A stretch of 7,038 bases of DNA from CAXSEF01 sp050955025 (GCA_050955025.1 JBPBQX010000074.1:1-7038), one strand, 5' to 3'. Numbered from the stretch's first letter, positions 1-6,349 are shown. Numbers and translations are program-made. The notes: generated by a model not told the origin, from the sequence alone.

Positions 1-414
1 CACCAGGTCGTACATCGCGAGCCCGCCTGCCACGTAGTCCACGACCTCGCCCGCCGCGAGCCGCGCCAGCGTCACCGGCGTGTCCAGGTCGTAGAAGCAC
101 CGCAGCGCCGCGCTGTCGCACACCGCGCGCCGCGCCGCCGCCGCATCCGGGCAGTACGACGTGACCAGTCCCACGTCCGCCCCCGCCAGCGCCCGCATCG
201 CCGCCGCCTCGTCCCACTCGGAGTACAGCACCAGCCGCCCGCCCGCCGGCAGCTCCGCCAGGTCCCGGTTCGCCGCGTAGTAGGGCACGTCGCGCTCGAA
301 GAACGTGACCCCGTGCCCCGCCGCCAGCAGCGCCGACACCAGCCCGCGCCACAGCGCCGCGTGCCCGTTGCCCCAGGACGAGCTGATGGCCAGCCCGAAG
401 ATCACGATTCTCAT
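1..414 (-). CDS. CgeB-like glycosyltransferase, N-terminal part (gene runs off left edge)
   Basis: The reading frame is open from ATG at 414-412 to the window edge, giving 138 residues and no stop, so the C-terminal part lies outside. The protein begins MRIVIFGLAISSSWGNGHA, a beta-strand plus glycine/serine loop typical of the N-terminal Rossmann domain of GT-B glycosyltransferases. Further on are an FFERDVPYYAANRDL segment and FYDLDTPVTL at residues 107-116. These three blocks together match what I know of the 'CgeB family / spore maturation-like glycosyltransferase' proteins common in Proteobacteria. Such enzymes are thought to transfer sugars from nucleotide-sugar donors in the cytoplasm, but substrates are mostly unknown. 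The donor-binding C-terminal domain is not visible. The start codon has only a weak purine-rich upstream sequence. The gene is divergent from the copper ATPase, and a palindromic repeat sits between them. Confidence 0.8.
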   Translation of the reverse strand, partial: MRIVIFGLAISSSWGNGHAALWRGLVSALLAAGHGVTFFERDVPYYAANRDLAELPAGGRLVLYSEWDEAAAMRALAGADVGLVTSYCPDAAAARRAVCDSAALRCFYDLDTPVTLARLAAGEVVDYVAGGLAMYDLV

Positions 415-474
415 TGCAGCGGAGCCTGCCCAACGCCGCACGCCACGTCCAGAGTACCGGCACCCCGAAGGAAG

Positions 475-602
475 GGAAGCAAGGTCGGGCTCTGCCCGAA
501 CCCGCCAAAGGCCTGAGGCCTTTGGAAACCCCTCTCTCAGACAAGTGGATTCCAAAGGCGAGCCTTTGGCGGAGTTTGAGGCAGAGCCTCAACCTTGCTT
601 CC
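475..602. repeat. Palindromic intergenic repeat, copy 1 (complete, two halves head-to-head)
   Basis: This is the most complete copy of a family found four times in the window. It is bounded by an 11-bp perfect terminal inverted repeat, GGAAGCAAGGT at 475-485 and ACCTTGCTTCC at 592-602. The left half holds hairpin I (arms 485-490 and 494-499, loop TCT) and hairpin II (arms 505-513 and 517-525, CCAAAGGCC/GGCCTTTGG, loop TGA). The right half mirrors this, with hairpin II at 552-559/562-569 and hairpin I at 577-582/586-591 (loop AGA). The centre (526-551) links the halves. The left half is of the 'GGGC' subtype and the right half of the 'GAGGC' subtype. It lies in the divergent gap between the glycosyltransferase and copper ATPase genes. 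No target-site duplication is obvious. Reading frames starting inside it are not real genes. Confidence 0.93.
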
Positions 603-604
603 TG

Positions 605-628
605 CCCGCTCCCCACCCCATCTCCCCC
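605..628 (-). other. Putative G-quadruplex motif on the minus strand (C-runs on plus strand)
   Basis: Four C-runs on the plus strand at 605-607, 611-614, 616-619 and 624-628 are separated by 3, 1 and 4 bases, with a fifth run at 637-640 after 8 bases. Read on the minus strand this fits the usual G3+N1-7 quadruplex pattern. It lies between the repeat and the Shine-Dalgarno of the copper ATPase gene, so it would be in the template strand of the 5' untranslated region or promoter. In a GC-rich genome such spacing can arise by chance, and nothing here proves folding or function. Confidence 0.45.
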
Positions 629-642
629 GCAGGCCACCCCGC

Positions 643-647
643 GGAGG
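643..647 (+). promoter_or_regulatory. Shine-Dalgarno GGAGG that fixes the TTG start of the copper ATPase
   Basis: GGAGG lies seven bases before TTG at 655-657, an ideal spacing. The other in-frame candidate, TTG at 595, sits inside the repeat and has no such site. The choice removes 20 proline/arginine-rich residues that would otherwise be added before the first metal-binding domain. Confidence 0.8.
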
Positions 648-654
648 CGCACCC

Positions 655-3186
655 TTGGACTCCCTGCCGCCCGACTTCGCTGCCACGACCGACCTCGCCG
701 TCACCGGCATGACCTGCGCGTCCTGCACCGGCCGCGTGGAGCGTGCCCTGGCCCGCCTGCCCGGCGTGCGTTCCGTCGCCGTGAACCTCGCCACCGAGCG
801 CGCCCGCGTCGCCGTCGCCGAGGGCGGTCCCGACCCCGCCGCACTGGCCGCCGCGGTCCGCGCCGCGGGCTACGGCGTGGACGCCGACACGATCGACCTC
901 GCCGTGTCGGGAATGAGCTGCGCGTCCTGCGTCGGCCGCGTCGAGCGGGCGCTGCGCCGCGTTCCCGGCGTGCTCGACGTCGCCGTGAACCTCGCCACCG
1001 AGCGCGCCCGCGCCACCGTGCTGCCCGGCACCCGCCCCGACGCCCTGCGCGACGCCCTCCACGTTGCCGGCTACGACGCCGCTCCGCCACCTGCCGCCGG
1101 GGCAGGGCAGGGCGCCCCTGGCGCGACACCTTCCCGGAGCGACCTCCTGCGCGCCGCCGCGCGCCGCCTGAACGGCGAGGGCGCGCAGGCCGCCCTGGCC
1201 GCGCTGCTGTCCGCGCCGCTGCTGGCCGCCATGGCCCTGCACGCGCTCGCGGCATTTGGCCCGCACGCACCGCACGCCTGGATGCTCCCCGGCTGGTGGC
1301 AGTTCGCCTTTGCCCTGCCGGTGCAGCTCTGGCTCGGCGCCCGCTTCCACCGCGGCGCCTGGCGCGCGCTCCGCTCCGGCGTCGGCAGCATGGACCTGCT
1401 CGTCTCGCTGGGCAGCAGCGCCGCCTTCGCGCTCAGCCTGTGGTCCCTGCTGCAGGCCGGCCCGCACCCCGCGCACCCTCCCGCCCTCTACTTCGAGAGT
1501 GCCGCGCTCATCATCACCTTCGTGCTGTTCGGCAAGTGGCTGGAGCGGCGCGCCCGCGGCCAGACCGCCCAGGCAATCCGCGCCCTGGCCGGCCTGCGCC
1601 CCGACACCGCCCGCGTCCTGCGCGACGGCGCGGAGGCCACCATCCCCCTCGACGACCTGCGCCTCGGCGACCGCCTGGTGGTGCGCCCGGGCGAGCGCAT
1701 CGCCGCCGACGGCCTGGTCAGCAACGGCAACGGCGCCGTCGACGAGAGCACCCTGACCGGCGAGCCCGTCCCCGCCGACAAGTCCCCCGGCGACCCCGTC
1801 ACCGGCGGCACCCTGAACCGCGACGGCCGCCTCGTCGTCGAGGTCCGCGCGCTCGGCACCGCCAGCGTGCTCGGCCGCATCATCGAATCCGTGGAGGCCG
1901 CGCAGTCGTCCAAGGCCTCCGTGCAGCGCCTCGTCGACCGTGTCAGCGCCGTGTTCGTCCCGGCGATCGTGGTGCTGGCCGTCCTGACCTTCGCCGGCTG
2001 GTGGCTGGCCGGCGCCGGCGCCCCCGCCGCGATCCTGGACGCCGCCGCGGTGCTGGTGATCGCCTGCCCCTGCGCGCTGGGCCTCGCGGCCCCCACGGCG
2101 CTGGTCGTCGGCACAGGCGTCGCCGCCCGCCACGGCATCCTGATCCGCGACGCCGCCGTGCTGGAGCAGGCCGGCGCCATCGCCGTGGTCGCCTTCGACA
2201 AGACGGGCACGCTCACCTCCGGCCGCCCCGCCGTGCAGGCCCTCGTCCCCGCGCCCGGATACGACGCCCGCGCCCTGCTCGCCACCGCCCGCGCCCTCTC
2301 GGAAGGCAGCGAGCACCCCCTCGCCGCCGCCATCCGGGCCCGTGCCGACGCCGACGCCATCCCCGCCACGCCGGTGCTCGACTTCCGCGCGCTTCCCGGC
2401 CGCGGCGTGTCCGCCAGCGTTGCCGGCCGCGCCACCGTCCTGGGCAGCCGCCGCCTGATCGACGAGCTGGGCCTTGCGCCGGGCCCGCTCGCCGCCGACG
2501 CCGCAGCACTCGAGGCGCAGGGCCACACCGTCTCCTGGCTCGCCGAGCCGGCCGCCGCCGACGACATCGCCGGCAGCGTCCTCGGCCTCGTGGCCCTGGG
2601 CGACACGCTGCGCCCCGGCGCCGCCCGCGCCGTGCGGCGCCTGCGCGAACGCGGCATCGAGAGCGTCCTGCTCACCGGCGACAACGACGGCGCCGCCCGC
2701 CACGCCGCCGCCGCCGCCGGCATCGACCGCGTCTGGTCCTCGCTGCTCCCGGCCGACAAGGTAGCCGTGCTCGCCACCCTGCGCGCGCCTGCCGCCCCGC
2801 CGCGCAGCACCCTCGCCCGCCTGCTCGCCCGCCCGCACGGCCTAGTCGCCATGATCGGCGACGGGGTGAACGACGCCCCTGCGCTTGCCGCTGCCGACCT
2901 GGGCATCGCCATGGGCAGCGGCAGCGACGTCGCCCTGCACAGCGCCGGCCTCGCCCTGATGCGCGCCGACCCCGCCCTGGTCGCCGACGCGCTCGACATC
3001 GCCTCGCGCACCCAGCGCACGATCCGCCAGGGCCTCGCCTGGGCCTGCGCCTACAACCTGGTCGGCATCCCCCTCGCCGCCGCCGGCCTGCTCGACCCCG
3101 CGATCGCCGGCGCCGCCATGGCGCTCAGCAGCGTCAGCGTGGTCGTCAACGCCCTGCTGCTGCACCGCTGGCGGCCGCGGCCGTAG
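655..3186 (+). CDS. copA: Cu(I)-exporting P1B-type ATPase (CopA type)
   Basis: An inner-membrane pump that uses ATP to export cytosolic Cu(I), 843 residues from the TTG at 655, which is normal for the family. Two heavy-metal-associated domains come first, with GMTCASC at residues 18-24 and GMSCASC at 86-92. Eight membrane segments are visible near residues 178-200, 213-228, 246-266, 282-297, 433-453, 464-486, 793-813 and 820-839. Catalytic motifs are intact: TGE 368-370 (actuator), CPC 471-473 (ion site in membrane segment 6), DKTGT 515-519 with D515 as the phosphorylated residue, SEHP 552-555, TGDN 674-677 and GDGVNDAP 735-742. Y800-N801 and M822 with S825-S826 in the last two segments are the signature of Cu(I) specificity. 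An odd feature is a ~15-20-residue Ala/Pro/Arg-rich stretch around 710-729, just before GDGVND, longer than in typical homologues. No copper regulator, chaperone or recognisable CueR/CsoR operator is nearby. Confidence 0.96.
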   Translation: MDSLPPDFAATTDLAVTGMTCASCTGRVERALARLPGVRSVAVNLATERARVAVAEGGPDPAALAAAVRAAGYGVDADTIDLAVSGMSCASCVGRVERALRRVPGVLDVAVNLATERARATVLPGTRPDALRDALHVAGYDAAPPPAAGAGQGAPGATPSRSDLLRAAARRLNGEGAQAALAALLSAPLLAAMALHALAAFGPHAPHAWMLPGWWQFAFALPVQLWLGARFHRGAWRALRSGVGSMDLLVSLGSSAAFALSLWSLLQAGPHPAHPPALYFESAALIITFVLFGKWLERRARGQTAQAIRALAGLRPDTARVLRDGAEATIPLDDLRLGDRLVVRPGERIAADGLVSNGNGAVDESTLTGEPVPADKSPGDPVTGGTLNRDGRLVVEVRALGTASVLGRIIESVEAAQSSKASVQRLVDRVSAVFVPAIVVLAVLTFAGWWLAGAGAPAAILDAAAVLVIACPCALGLAAPTALVVGTGVAARHGILIRDAAVLEQAGAIAVVAFDKTGTLTSGRPAVQALVPAPGYDARALLATARALSEGSEHPLAAAIRARADADAIPATPVLDFRALPGRGVSASVAGRATVLGSRRLIDELGLAPGPLAADAAALEAQGHTVSWLAEPAAADDIAGSVLGLVALGDTLRPGAARAVRRLRERGIESVLLTGDNDGAARHAAAAAGIDRVWSSLLPADKVAVLATLRAPAAPPRSTLARLLARPHGLVAMIGDGVNDAPALAAADLGIAMGSGSDVALHSAGLALMRADPALVADALDIASRTQRTIRQGLAWACAYNLVGIPLAAAGLLDPAIAGAAMALSSVSVVVNALLLHRWRPRP

Positions 3187-3200
3187 GAACGCAGACAGGG

Positions 3201-3289
3201 CCGAAGGCTCGCCTTTGGAAACCTTGACTTGTGGATGGGTTTCCAAAGGCCTCAGGCCTTTGGCGGGTCCGGGCAGAGCCCGGCCTTCC
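3201..3289. repeat. Palindromic intergenic repeat, copy 2 (left half eroded)
   Basis: The right half is intact: hairpin II has arms 3243-3251 and 3255-3263 (CCAAAGGCC/GGCCTTTGG, loop TCA) and hairpin I has arms 3269-3274 and 3278-3283 (CCGGGC/GCCCGG, loop AGA). The left half keeps only hairpin II at 3201-3208/3211-3218, with one A-to-G change (CCGAAGGC) that leaves a G-T pair; its hairpin I and terminal repeat are gone. The centre, read on the minus strand, matches the centre of copy 1, so this copy is inverted relative to copy 1. It starts 15 bases after the copper ATPase stop and ends about 30 bases before the next start. It may act as a transcript 3' end or processing structure, but it has no T-tract. 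Confidence 0.9.
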
Positions 3290-3321
3290 CTGCCATCCGC
3301 GCCACCGTCCGGGTCCCCGCC

Positions 3322-3948
3322 ATGACACGCCGCAGCCTCGCCGCCTCCCCCGCGCGCGTCTGGCCCGCCGACCTCGCCGGCCGCCGCCAGGCGCAAGCCC
3401 TGCTGCGCATGCTCGACGCCGACCTGCTGAGCCACGACAGCGCCACGCTCACCCTGGAGCGCTGGTGCGCTGCGCACGACCCGGCCTCGCCCGCCTTCGT
3501 CGTCGCCGACCGCGTCCGCCACGCCGAGTCCGCCCCTGACCCCAGGATCCGCGTGCTGCTCGCCGTGTCCGACGCGGAGCCGGTGCGCCACCGCCGCGTC
3601 CGCCTGCGCTGCGGCGCCGTGGTGCTGTCCGAGGCGGAGAACTGGTACGTCCCCTCGCGCCTGACGCCCGGGATGAACGCGGCGCTTGACGCCAGCGACG
3701 CCTCGTTCGGCCACGTCGTCGCCCCGCTCGGCTTCCGCCGCCAGACCATCAGCGCCGAGACCCTGTGGCACCCCGTCCCCGACGGCTGGCCCGACCTCGC
3801 CGCCGCGCCGGGCGGCACCATGCCCGTCCCACCCGTGGTGCTGCGCCACCACGCGGTGCTGCACCTCCTGGACGGCACGCCGTTCAGCGTGGTGCGCGAG
3901 AGCTACACCGACGGCGTCCTCGCCTTCCCCGGCCGACCCGTCCCCTGA
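3322..3948 (+). CDS. Chorismate lyase-like (UbiC-fold) protein
   Basis: A 208-residue soluble protein starting MTRRSLAAS. ATG at 3322 was chosen because the upstream extension to 3229 is coded by the repeat; no good Shine-Dalgarno is seen, so the start is less sure. By eye it aligns to E. coli UbiC as I remember it. DLLSHDSATLTLE (residues 34-46) matches LLLEDSMTKRFE around UbiC Met35. RVRLRC (92-97) matches REILLC, whose Arg binds substrate. NWYVPSRL (107-114) falls on RTVVPVSTL. RESYTDGVLAF (192-202) places E193 on the catalytic Glu of UbiC LLTELFLPA. UbiC removes pyruvate from chorismate to give 4-hydroxybenzoate, the ubiquinone head-group precursor. The Arg of UbiC RTVVP is Asn here and Met35 is Ala (A41), so activity and substrate are uncertain. 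No other ubiquinone gene is adjacent. The family assignment is an inference from motif order. Confidence 0.65.
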   Translation: MTRRSLAASPARVWPADLAGRRQAQALLRMLDADLLSHDSATLTLERWCAAHDPASPAFVVADRVRHAESAPDPRIRVLLAVSDAEPVRHRRVRLRCGAVVLSEAENWYVPSRLTPGMNAALDASDASFGHVVAPLGFRRQTISAETLWHPVPDGWPDLAAAPGGTMPVPPVVLRHHAVLHLLDGTPFSVVRESYTDGVLAFPGRPVP

Positions 3949-4074
3949 CGCTTCCGCCCGCCCGGTCCGCCACGGTCACACCGTTGTGCCCTGGTTCCGG
4001 CGCTGTGCCTTCTTGCCGCAGCCGCGCCCGCCCGCTCATACAGGCCGTGCACGAACCGGAACCGGCACACCTCC

Positions 4075-4683
4075 ATGAAGCTGCTCCACATAGACTCCAG
4101 CATCCTCGGCGACAACTCCGCGAGCCGCGCCATCACGGCCGCCGCTGCCGCCCGGTTGCAGGCGCTCCACCCCGGCCTGGAGGTGACCTACCGCGACCTC
4201 GCCGCCCACCCCGTCGGCCCGCTCACCGGCGCCTACCTGGCCGGGCAGGGCGCCGACGTCGCGCACGACCAGGCCATGCAGGAGGACCTGTCGCTTGGCG
4301 GCGAGGTCCTCGCCGAGTTCCTGGCCGCCGACATCGTGGTGCTCGGCGCCCCGATGTACAACCTCGGCATCCCCGCCCAGCTCAAGGCCTGGGTCGACCG
4401 CGTCCTCGTCGCGGGCAAGACCTTCCACTACACCGAGACCGGCCCCGTCGGCCTTGCCGGCGGCAAGCGCGTCGTCCTCGCCCTCGCGCGCGGCGGCTTC
4501 TACGGCCCGGGCACGCCGGCGGCCCACGTCGAGCACTCCGAGTCCTACCTGCGCGCGGTGCTCGGCTTCATCGGCCTGCCCGACATCGAGGCCATCATCG
4601 CCGAGGGCATCGCCACCGGCCCCGAGCAGCGGCAGAAGGCCGTCGATGGCGCCCTCGCCCAGGCGTCCGCTCTGGCCGCCTGA
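4075..4683 (+). CDS. azoR: FMN-dependent NADH-azoreductase (AzoR family)
   Basis: A cytoplasmic flavodoxin-fold NAD(P)H:quinone/azo reductase of 202 residues, close to the usual ~200. It reduces quinones and azo compounds by two-electron transfer through bound FMN and is generally linked to thiol or electrophile stress. The N-terminus MKLLHIDSSILGDNSASR carries the phosphate-binding loop (S8-S9 and S15-S17-R18). PMYNLGIPAQLKAW (93-106) is the FMN isoalloxazine contact loop, and ARGGFYGPG (138-146) corresponds to the second flavin loop, usually SRGG in E. coli AzoR. No internal damage is seen. The ATG at 4075 begins the conserved first strand directly, although its Shine-Dalgarno is weak. The 126-bp gap upstream has no repeat, and no LysR-type regulator, a frequent neighbour of azoR, is in view. 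Its stop is followed almost at once by repeat copy 3. Confidence 0.93.
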   Translation: MKLLHIDSSILGDNSASRAITAAAAARLQALHPGLEVTYRDLAAHPVGPLTGAYLAGQGADVAHDQAMQEDLSLGGEVLAEFLAADIVVLGAPMYNLGIPAQLKAWVDRVLVAGKTFHYTETGPVGLAGGKRVVLALARGGFYGPGTPAAHVEHSESYLRAVLGFIGLPDIEAIIAEGIATGPEQRQKAVDGALAQASALAA

Positions 4684-4684
4684 A

Positions 4685-4790
4685 GGAAGCAAGGTCGAGG
4701 CTCTGCCTCGAGCTCCGCCAAAGGCTCGCCTTTGGAATCCGGCACTAAGAAAGTGGCTTCCGGGCAGGGCGGCTTTCGGCGGAGGCGGCC
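4685..4790. repeat. Palindromic intergenic repeat, copy 3 (right half degenerate)
   Basis: The left half is perfect and begins one base after the azoR stop. It has the terminal GGAAGCAAGGT (4685-4695), hairpin I with arms 4696-4701 and 4705-4710 (CGAGGC/GCCTCG, loop TCT) and hairpin II with arms 4718-4725 and 4728-4735 (CCAAAGGC/GCCTTTGG). The segment 4741-4790 is a recognisable but decayed second half: AAGTGGCTTCC and CTTTCGGCGGA echo AAGTGGATTCC and CTTTGGCGGA of copy 1, but the pairing arms are lost. The copy fills the 110-bp gap between two convergent genes, where its hairpins could end transcription from either side. That role is inferred; there is no T-tract. Confidence 0.88.
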
Positions 4791-4793
4791 TCG

Positions 4794-5738
4794 CTACCGA
4801 GCGGTCGCCAGGATCCGCGATGCCGCCGCCCACTGCGTGATCGCGGCGTTTGCCAGCGCCGGCTGCTCGAAGATGCTTGCGTGCTCCGCCTGCGGCAGGA
4901 CCACGAGCCGCGAGAACGGGATTCCGTTGTGCGTCATCGTGGACACCTCCAACGAGTAGATCGGGTCGTCCACCCCCACCAGCACCAGCGTCGGCACGGT
5001 GATCGCGTGCAGCATTGTCGTGAAGTCCGGCCGCGTCGCCAGCGCCGCACCGCCGCCGACCACGCCGTTCACCGACCCCTCGGCCAGGATGTCCGCCATC
5101 TCCGCCGCGAGCGCCGGGCTTCCCGTCCGCCCCGTGCCGGTCAGCATCTGCGGCTTGACCGTCGACACGATCGACGGCACGCCTTCCTTCTGCACCTGCG
5201 CGCCCACCGCCGGCCACATCGCCTGCTCGATCACGCTCGCCGCCATCGGGTTGGTGTCGATCAGGAGCATGCCGAGGAACCGCTGCGGCGCCTGATGGTA
5301 CAGCTCCAGCGTGATCTGCCCGCCCATCGAGTGCCCGCCGATCACCGCGCGCTGGATGTGCAGCGCGTTCATGAACGCCAGGATGTCGCTGGTGTACTGC
5401 TCGATCGAGCCGTAGGGCGACGGCGTGCTGCTCTTGCCGAAGCCGCGCAGGTCCGGGGTGATCACCTGGAACCGGTCGGACAGCCCGGCGAGCTGTCCCT
5501 GGAACAGCGCGCCCGACAGCGGGAAGCCGTGGATCAGCAGCAGCGGCGTGCCCGTGCCCGCCACCTGGTAGAAGATGCGAGCGCCATTCACCGTGACGTA
5601 CTGGCCCTGGCGAACATCGGCAGCCGCAGCCTGCGCCGCGGTGGGCGTGGGTGGCACGGCCTGCGCGCACGCTCCGGTCGCGAGCGCCGCGGCACCGAGC
5701 AGCCCGCACAACCCCGCTGCGAAAACCCTGTTTGTCAT
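4794..5738 (-). CDS. Exported alpha/beta hydrolase
   Basis: A 314-residue serine hydrolase of the alpha/beta-hydrolase fold. The N-terminus MTNRVFAAGLCGLLGAAALA is a Sec-type signal peptide with a likely signal peptidase I site after ACAQA (residue 27), so the mature enzyme should be periplasmic. LLLIHGFPLSG supplies the oxyanion HG motif, GGHSMGG the nucleophile elbow with S137, GVDDPIYS the acid (D258 by the G-x-x-D spacing) and QAEHASIFEQP the catalytic H286. This set resembles the haloperoxidase, epoxide-hydrolase and enol-lactonase branches; the substrate cannot be told. ATG at 5738 has GGGAG nine bases upstream and begins the signal peptide. A GTG 93 bases further upstream is in frame but poorly supported. 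The gene converges on azoR, with repeat copy 3 between them. It could be read with the upstream FKBP gene on the same strand across a 143-bp gap, though that distance favours its own promoter. Confidence 0.9.
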   Translation of the reverse strand: MTNRVFAAGLCGLLGAAALATGACAQAVPPTPTAAQAAAADVRQGQYVTVNGARIFYQVAGTGTPLLLIHGFPLSGALFQGQLAGLSDRFQVITPDLRGFGKSSTPSPYGSIEQYTSDILAFMNALHIQRAVIGGHSMGGQITLELYHQAPQRFLGMLLIDTNPMAASVIEQAMWPAVGAQVQKEGVPSIVSTVKPQMLTGTGRTGSPALAAEMADILAEGSVNGVVGGGAALATRPDFTTMLHAITVPTLVLVGVDDPIYSLEVSTMTHNGIPFSRLVVLPQAEHASIFEQPALANAAITQWAAASRILATAR

Positions 5739-5747
5739 ACTTGTGCG

Positions 5748-5752
5748 CTCCC
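5748..5752 (-). promoter_or_regulatory. Shine-Dalgarno GGGAG of the exported hydrolase
   Basis: On the minus strand GGGAG lies nine bases before the ATG at 5738. It supports the start that begins the signal peptide, over the in-frame GTG at 5831. Confidence 0.6.
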
Positions 5753-5881
5753 GCGACCGCCCCATGGCGGCGAGCCCGCCCGCTAGCAGCCCTGCCGCCG
5801 AACCGACGCACAACGTTCGCGTGACCTGCACCCGTCCTGTGCCCGCGACCGGCTGAACCGGCCGCGGGTTCGACCGTCGCC

Positions 5882-6253
5882 CTATCGAACGCCGAGCAGC
5901 TCCACGTCGAAGATCAGCGTGGCGTTCGGCGGAATGACGCCGCCTGCGCCGCGCGCGCCGTAGCCGTGCTCCGGCGGCAGCACCAGCCGGCGCCGCCCGC
6001 CGACCCGCATCGTCGCGACGCCGATGTCCCAGCCCGAGATCACCTCGCCCGCGCCCAGCGTGAAGGTGAACGGCTGCCCGCGGTCGCGCGAACTGTCGAA
6101 CTTCTTGCCTGGCTTGCCGCCGTCGTCCAGCCAGCCGGTGTAGTGCACGCTCACTCGCTGGCCCTTCGCGGGCTCCGGCCCGTCGCCCGCGGCCTCGTCG
6201 ATGATGCGGATGCCGTTGGGCAGCGTGGTCTCGCTCGGTTCTGTCTCGGCCAT
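5882..6253 (-). CDS. FKBP-type peptidyl-prolyl cis-trans isomerase
   Basis: A single-domain FK506-binding protein of 123 residues that catalyses cis-trans isomerisation of X-Pro bonds during folding. No signal peptide or membrane anchor is present, so it should be cytoplasmic. The FKBP12-type pocket residues are all visible: Y38 in VHYTGWL, F52-D53 in KKFDSSRDRG, F64 in FTFTLGAG, V71-I72 and W75 in EVISGWDIG, Y98 in EHGYGARG, I107 in VIPPNATL and F115 in LIFDVELLGV. The RRRLVLPPEHGYG and IPPNATLIFDVELL blocks are diagnostic of the family. ATG at 6253 was chosen because AGGAG lies seven bases upstream; a 17-residue upstream extension is not conserved-looking. The gene lies downstream of the MYG1-family gene on the same strand, with a gap of about 96 bases, so the two could be co-transcribed. 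No client protein can be inferred. Confidence 0.95.
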   Translation of the reverse strand: MAETEPSETTLPNGIRIIDEAAGDGPEPAKGQRVSVHYTGWLDDGGKPGKKFDSSRDRGQPFTFTLGAGEVISGWDIGVATMRVGGRRRLVLPPEHGYGARGAGGVIPPNATLIFDVELLGVR

Positions 6254-6260
6254 CGGTGTA

Positions 6261-6265
6261 CTCCT
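6261..6265 (-). promoter_or_regulatory. Shine-Dalgarno AGGAG of the FKBP gene
   Basis: AGGAG on the minus strand, seven bases from the ATG at 6253, selects this start over in-frame upstream codons. Confidence 0.75.
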
Positions 6266-6349
6266 GCAGAGGGCGCCGGACTCGGCGCCCCTCGGCCGCA
6301 GCAACGCGCGACGCCGCCGGGGTTTGCCGCAGCAGGCCCGCCCACTGTC

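Noticed and set aside
595..654. Upstream TTG start for the copper ATPase
   Set aside because: It lies inside the repeat's terminal inverted repeat, has no Shine-Dalgarno and adds a Pro/Arg-rich leader; TTG at 655 has GGAGG at ideal spacing.
589..2838. Long minus-strand frame of 749 codons opposite the copper ATPase
   Set aside because: Gly/Ala/Gln/Asp-rich composition without domain motifs; an antisense shadow.
414..3227. Long plus-strand frame of 937 codons overlapping the copper ATPase in another frame
   Set aside because: Its product is almost entirely Arg/Pro/Ala low-complexity, the usual shadow of a GC-rich gene, whereas the 655-3186 frame encodes every P1B-ATPase motif.
3229..3321. 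N-terminal extension of the UbiC-like protein
   Set aside because: The 31 residues are coded by repeat copy 2 and match no family block; the real start is most likely ATG 3322.
3977..3988. Small palindrome CACA-CCGT-TGTG upstream of azoR
   Set aside because: Four-base arms only, and no regulator gene nearby to link it to; not distinguishable from chance.
4013..4041. Possible promoter before azoR: TTGCCG, 17 bases, TCATAC
   Set aside because: The -35 is fair but the -10 matches the consensus poorly.
5739..5831. In-frame GTG start for the hydrolase giving a second hydrophobic leader (TLCVGSAAGLLAGGLAA)
   Set aside because: Two signal-like segments in tandem are unlikely, and the ATG at 5738 has a better Shine-Dalgarno and begins a normal signal peptide.
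5855..5871. Possible terminator after the FKBP gene (GAACC ... GGTTC, 5-bp arms, 7-base loop)
   Set aside because: Short stem and no T-tract; could be chance in GC-rich DNA.
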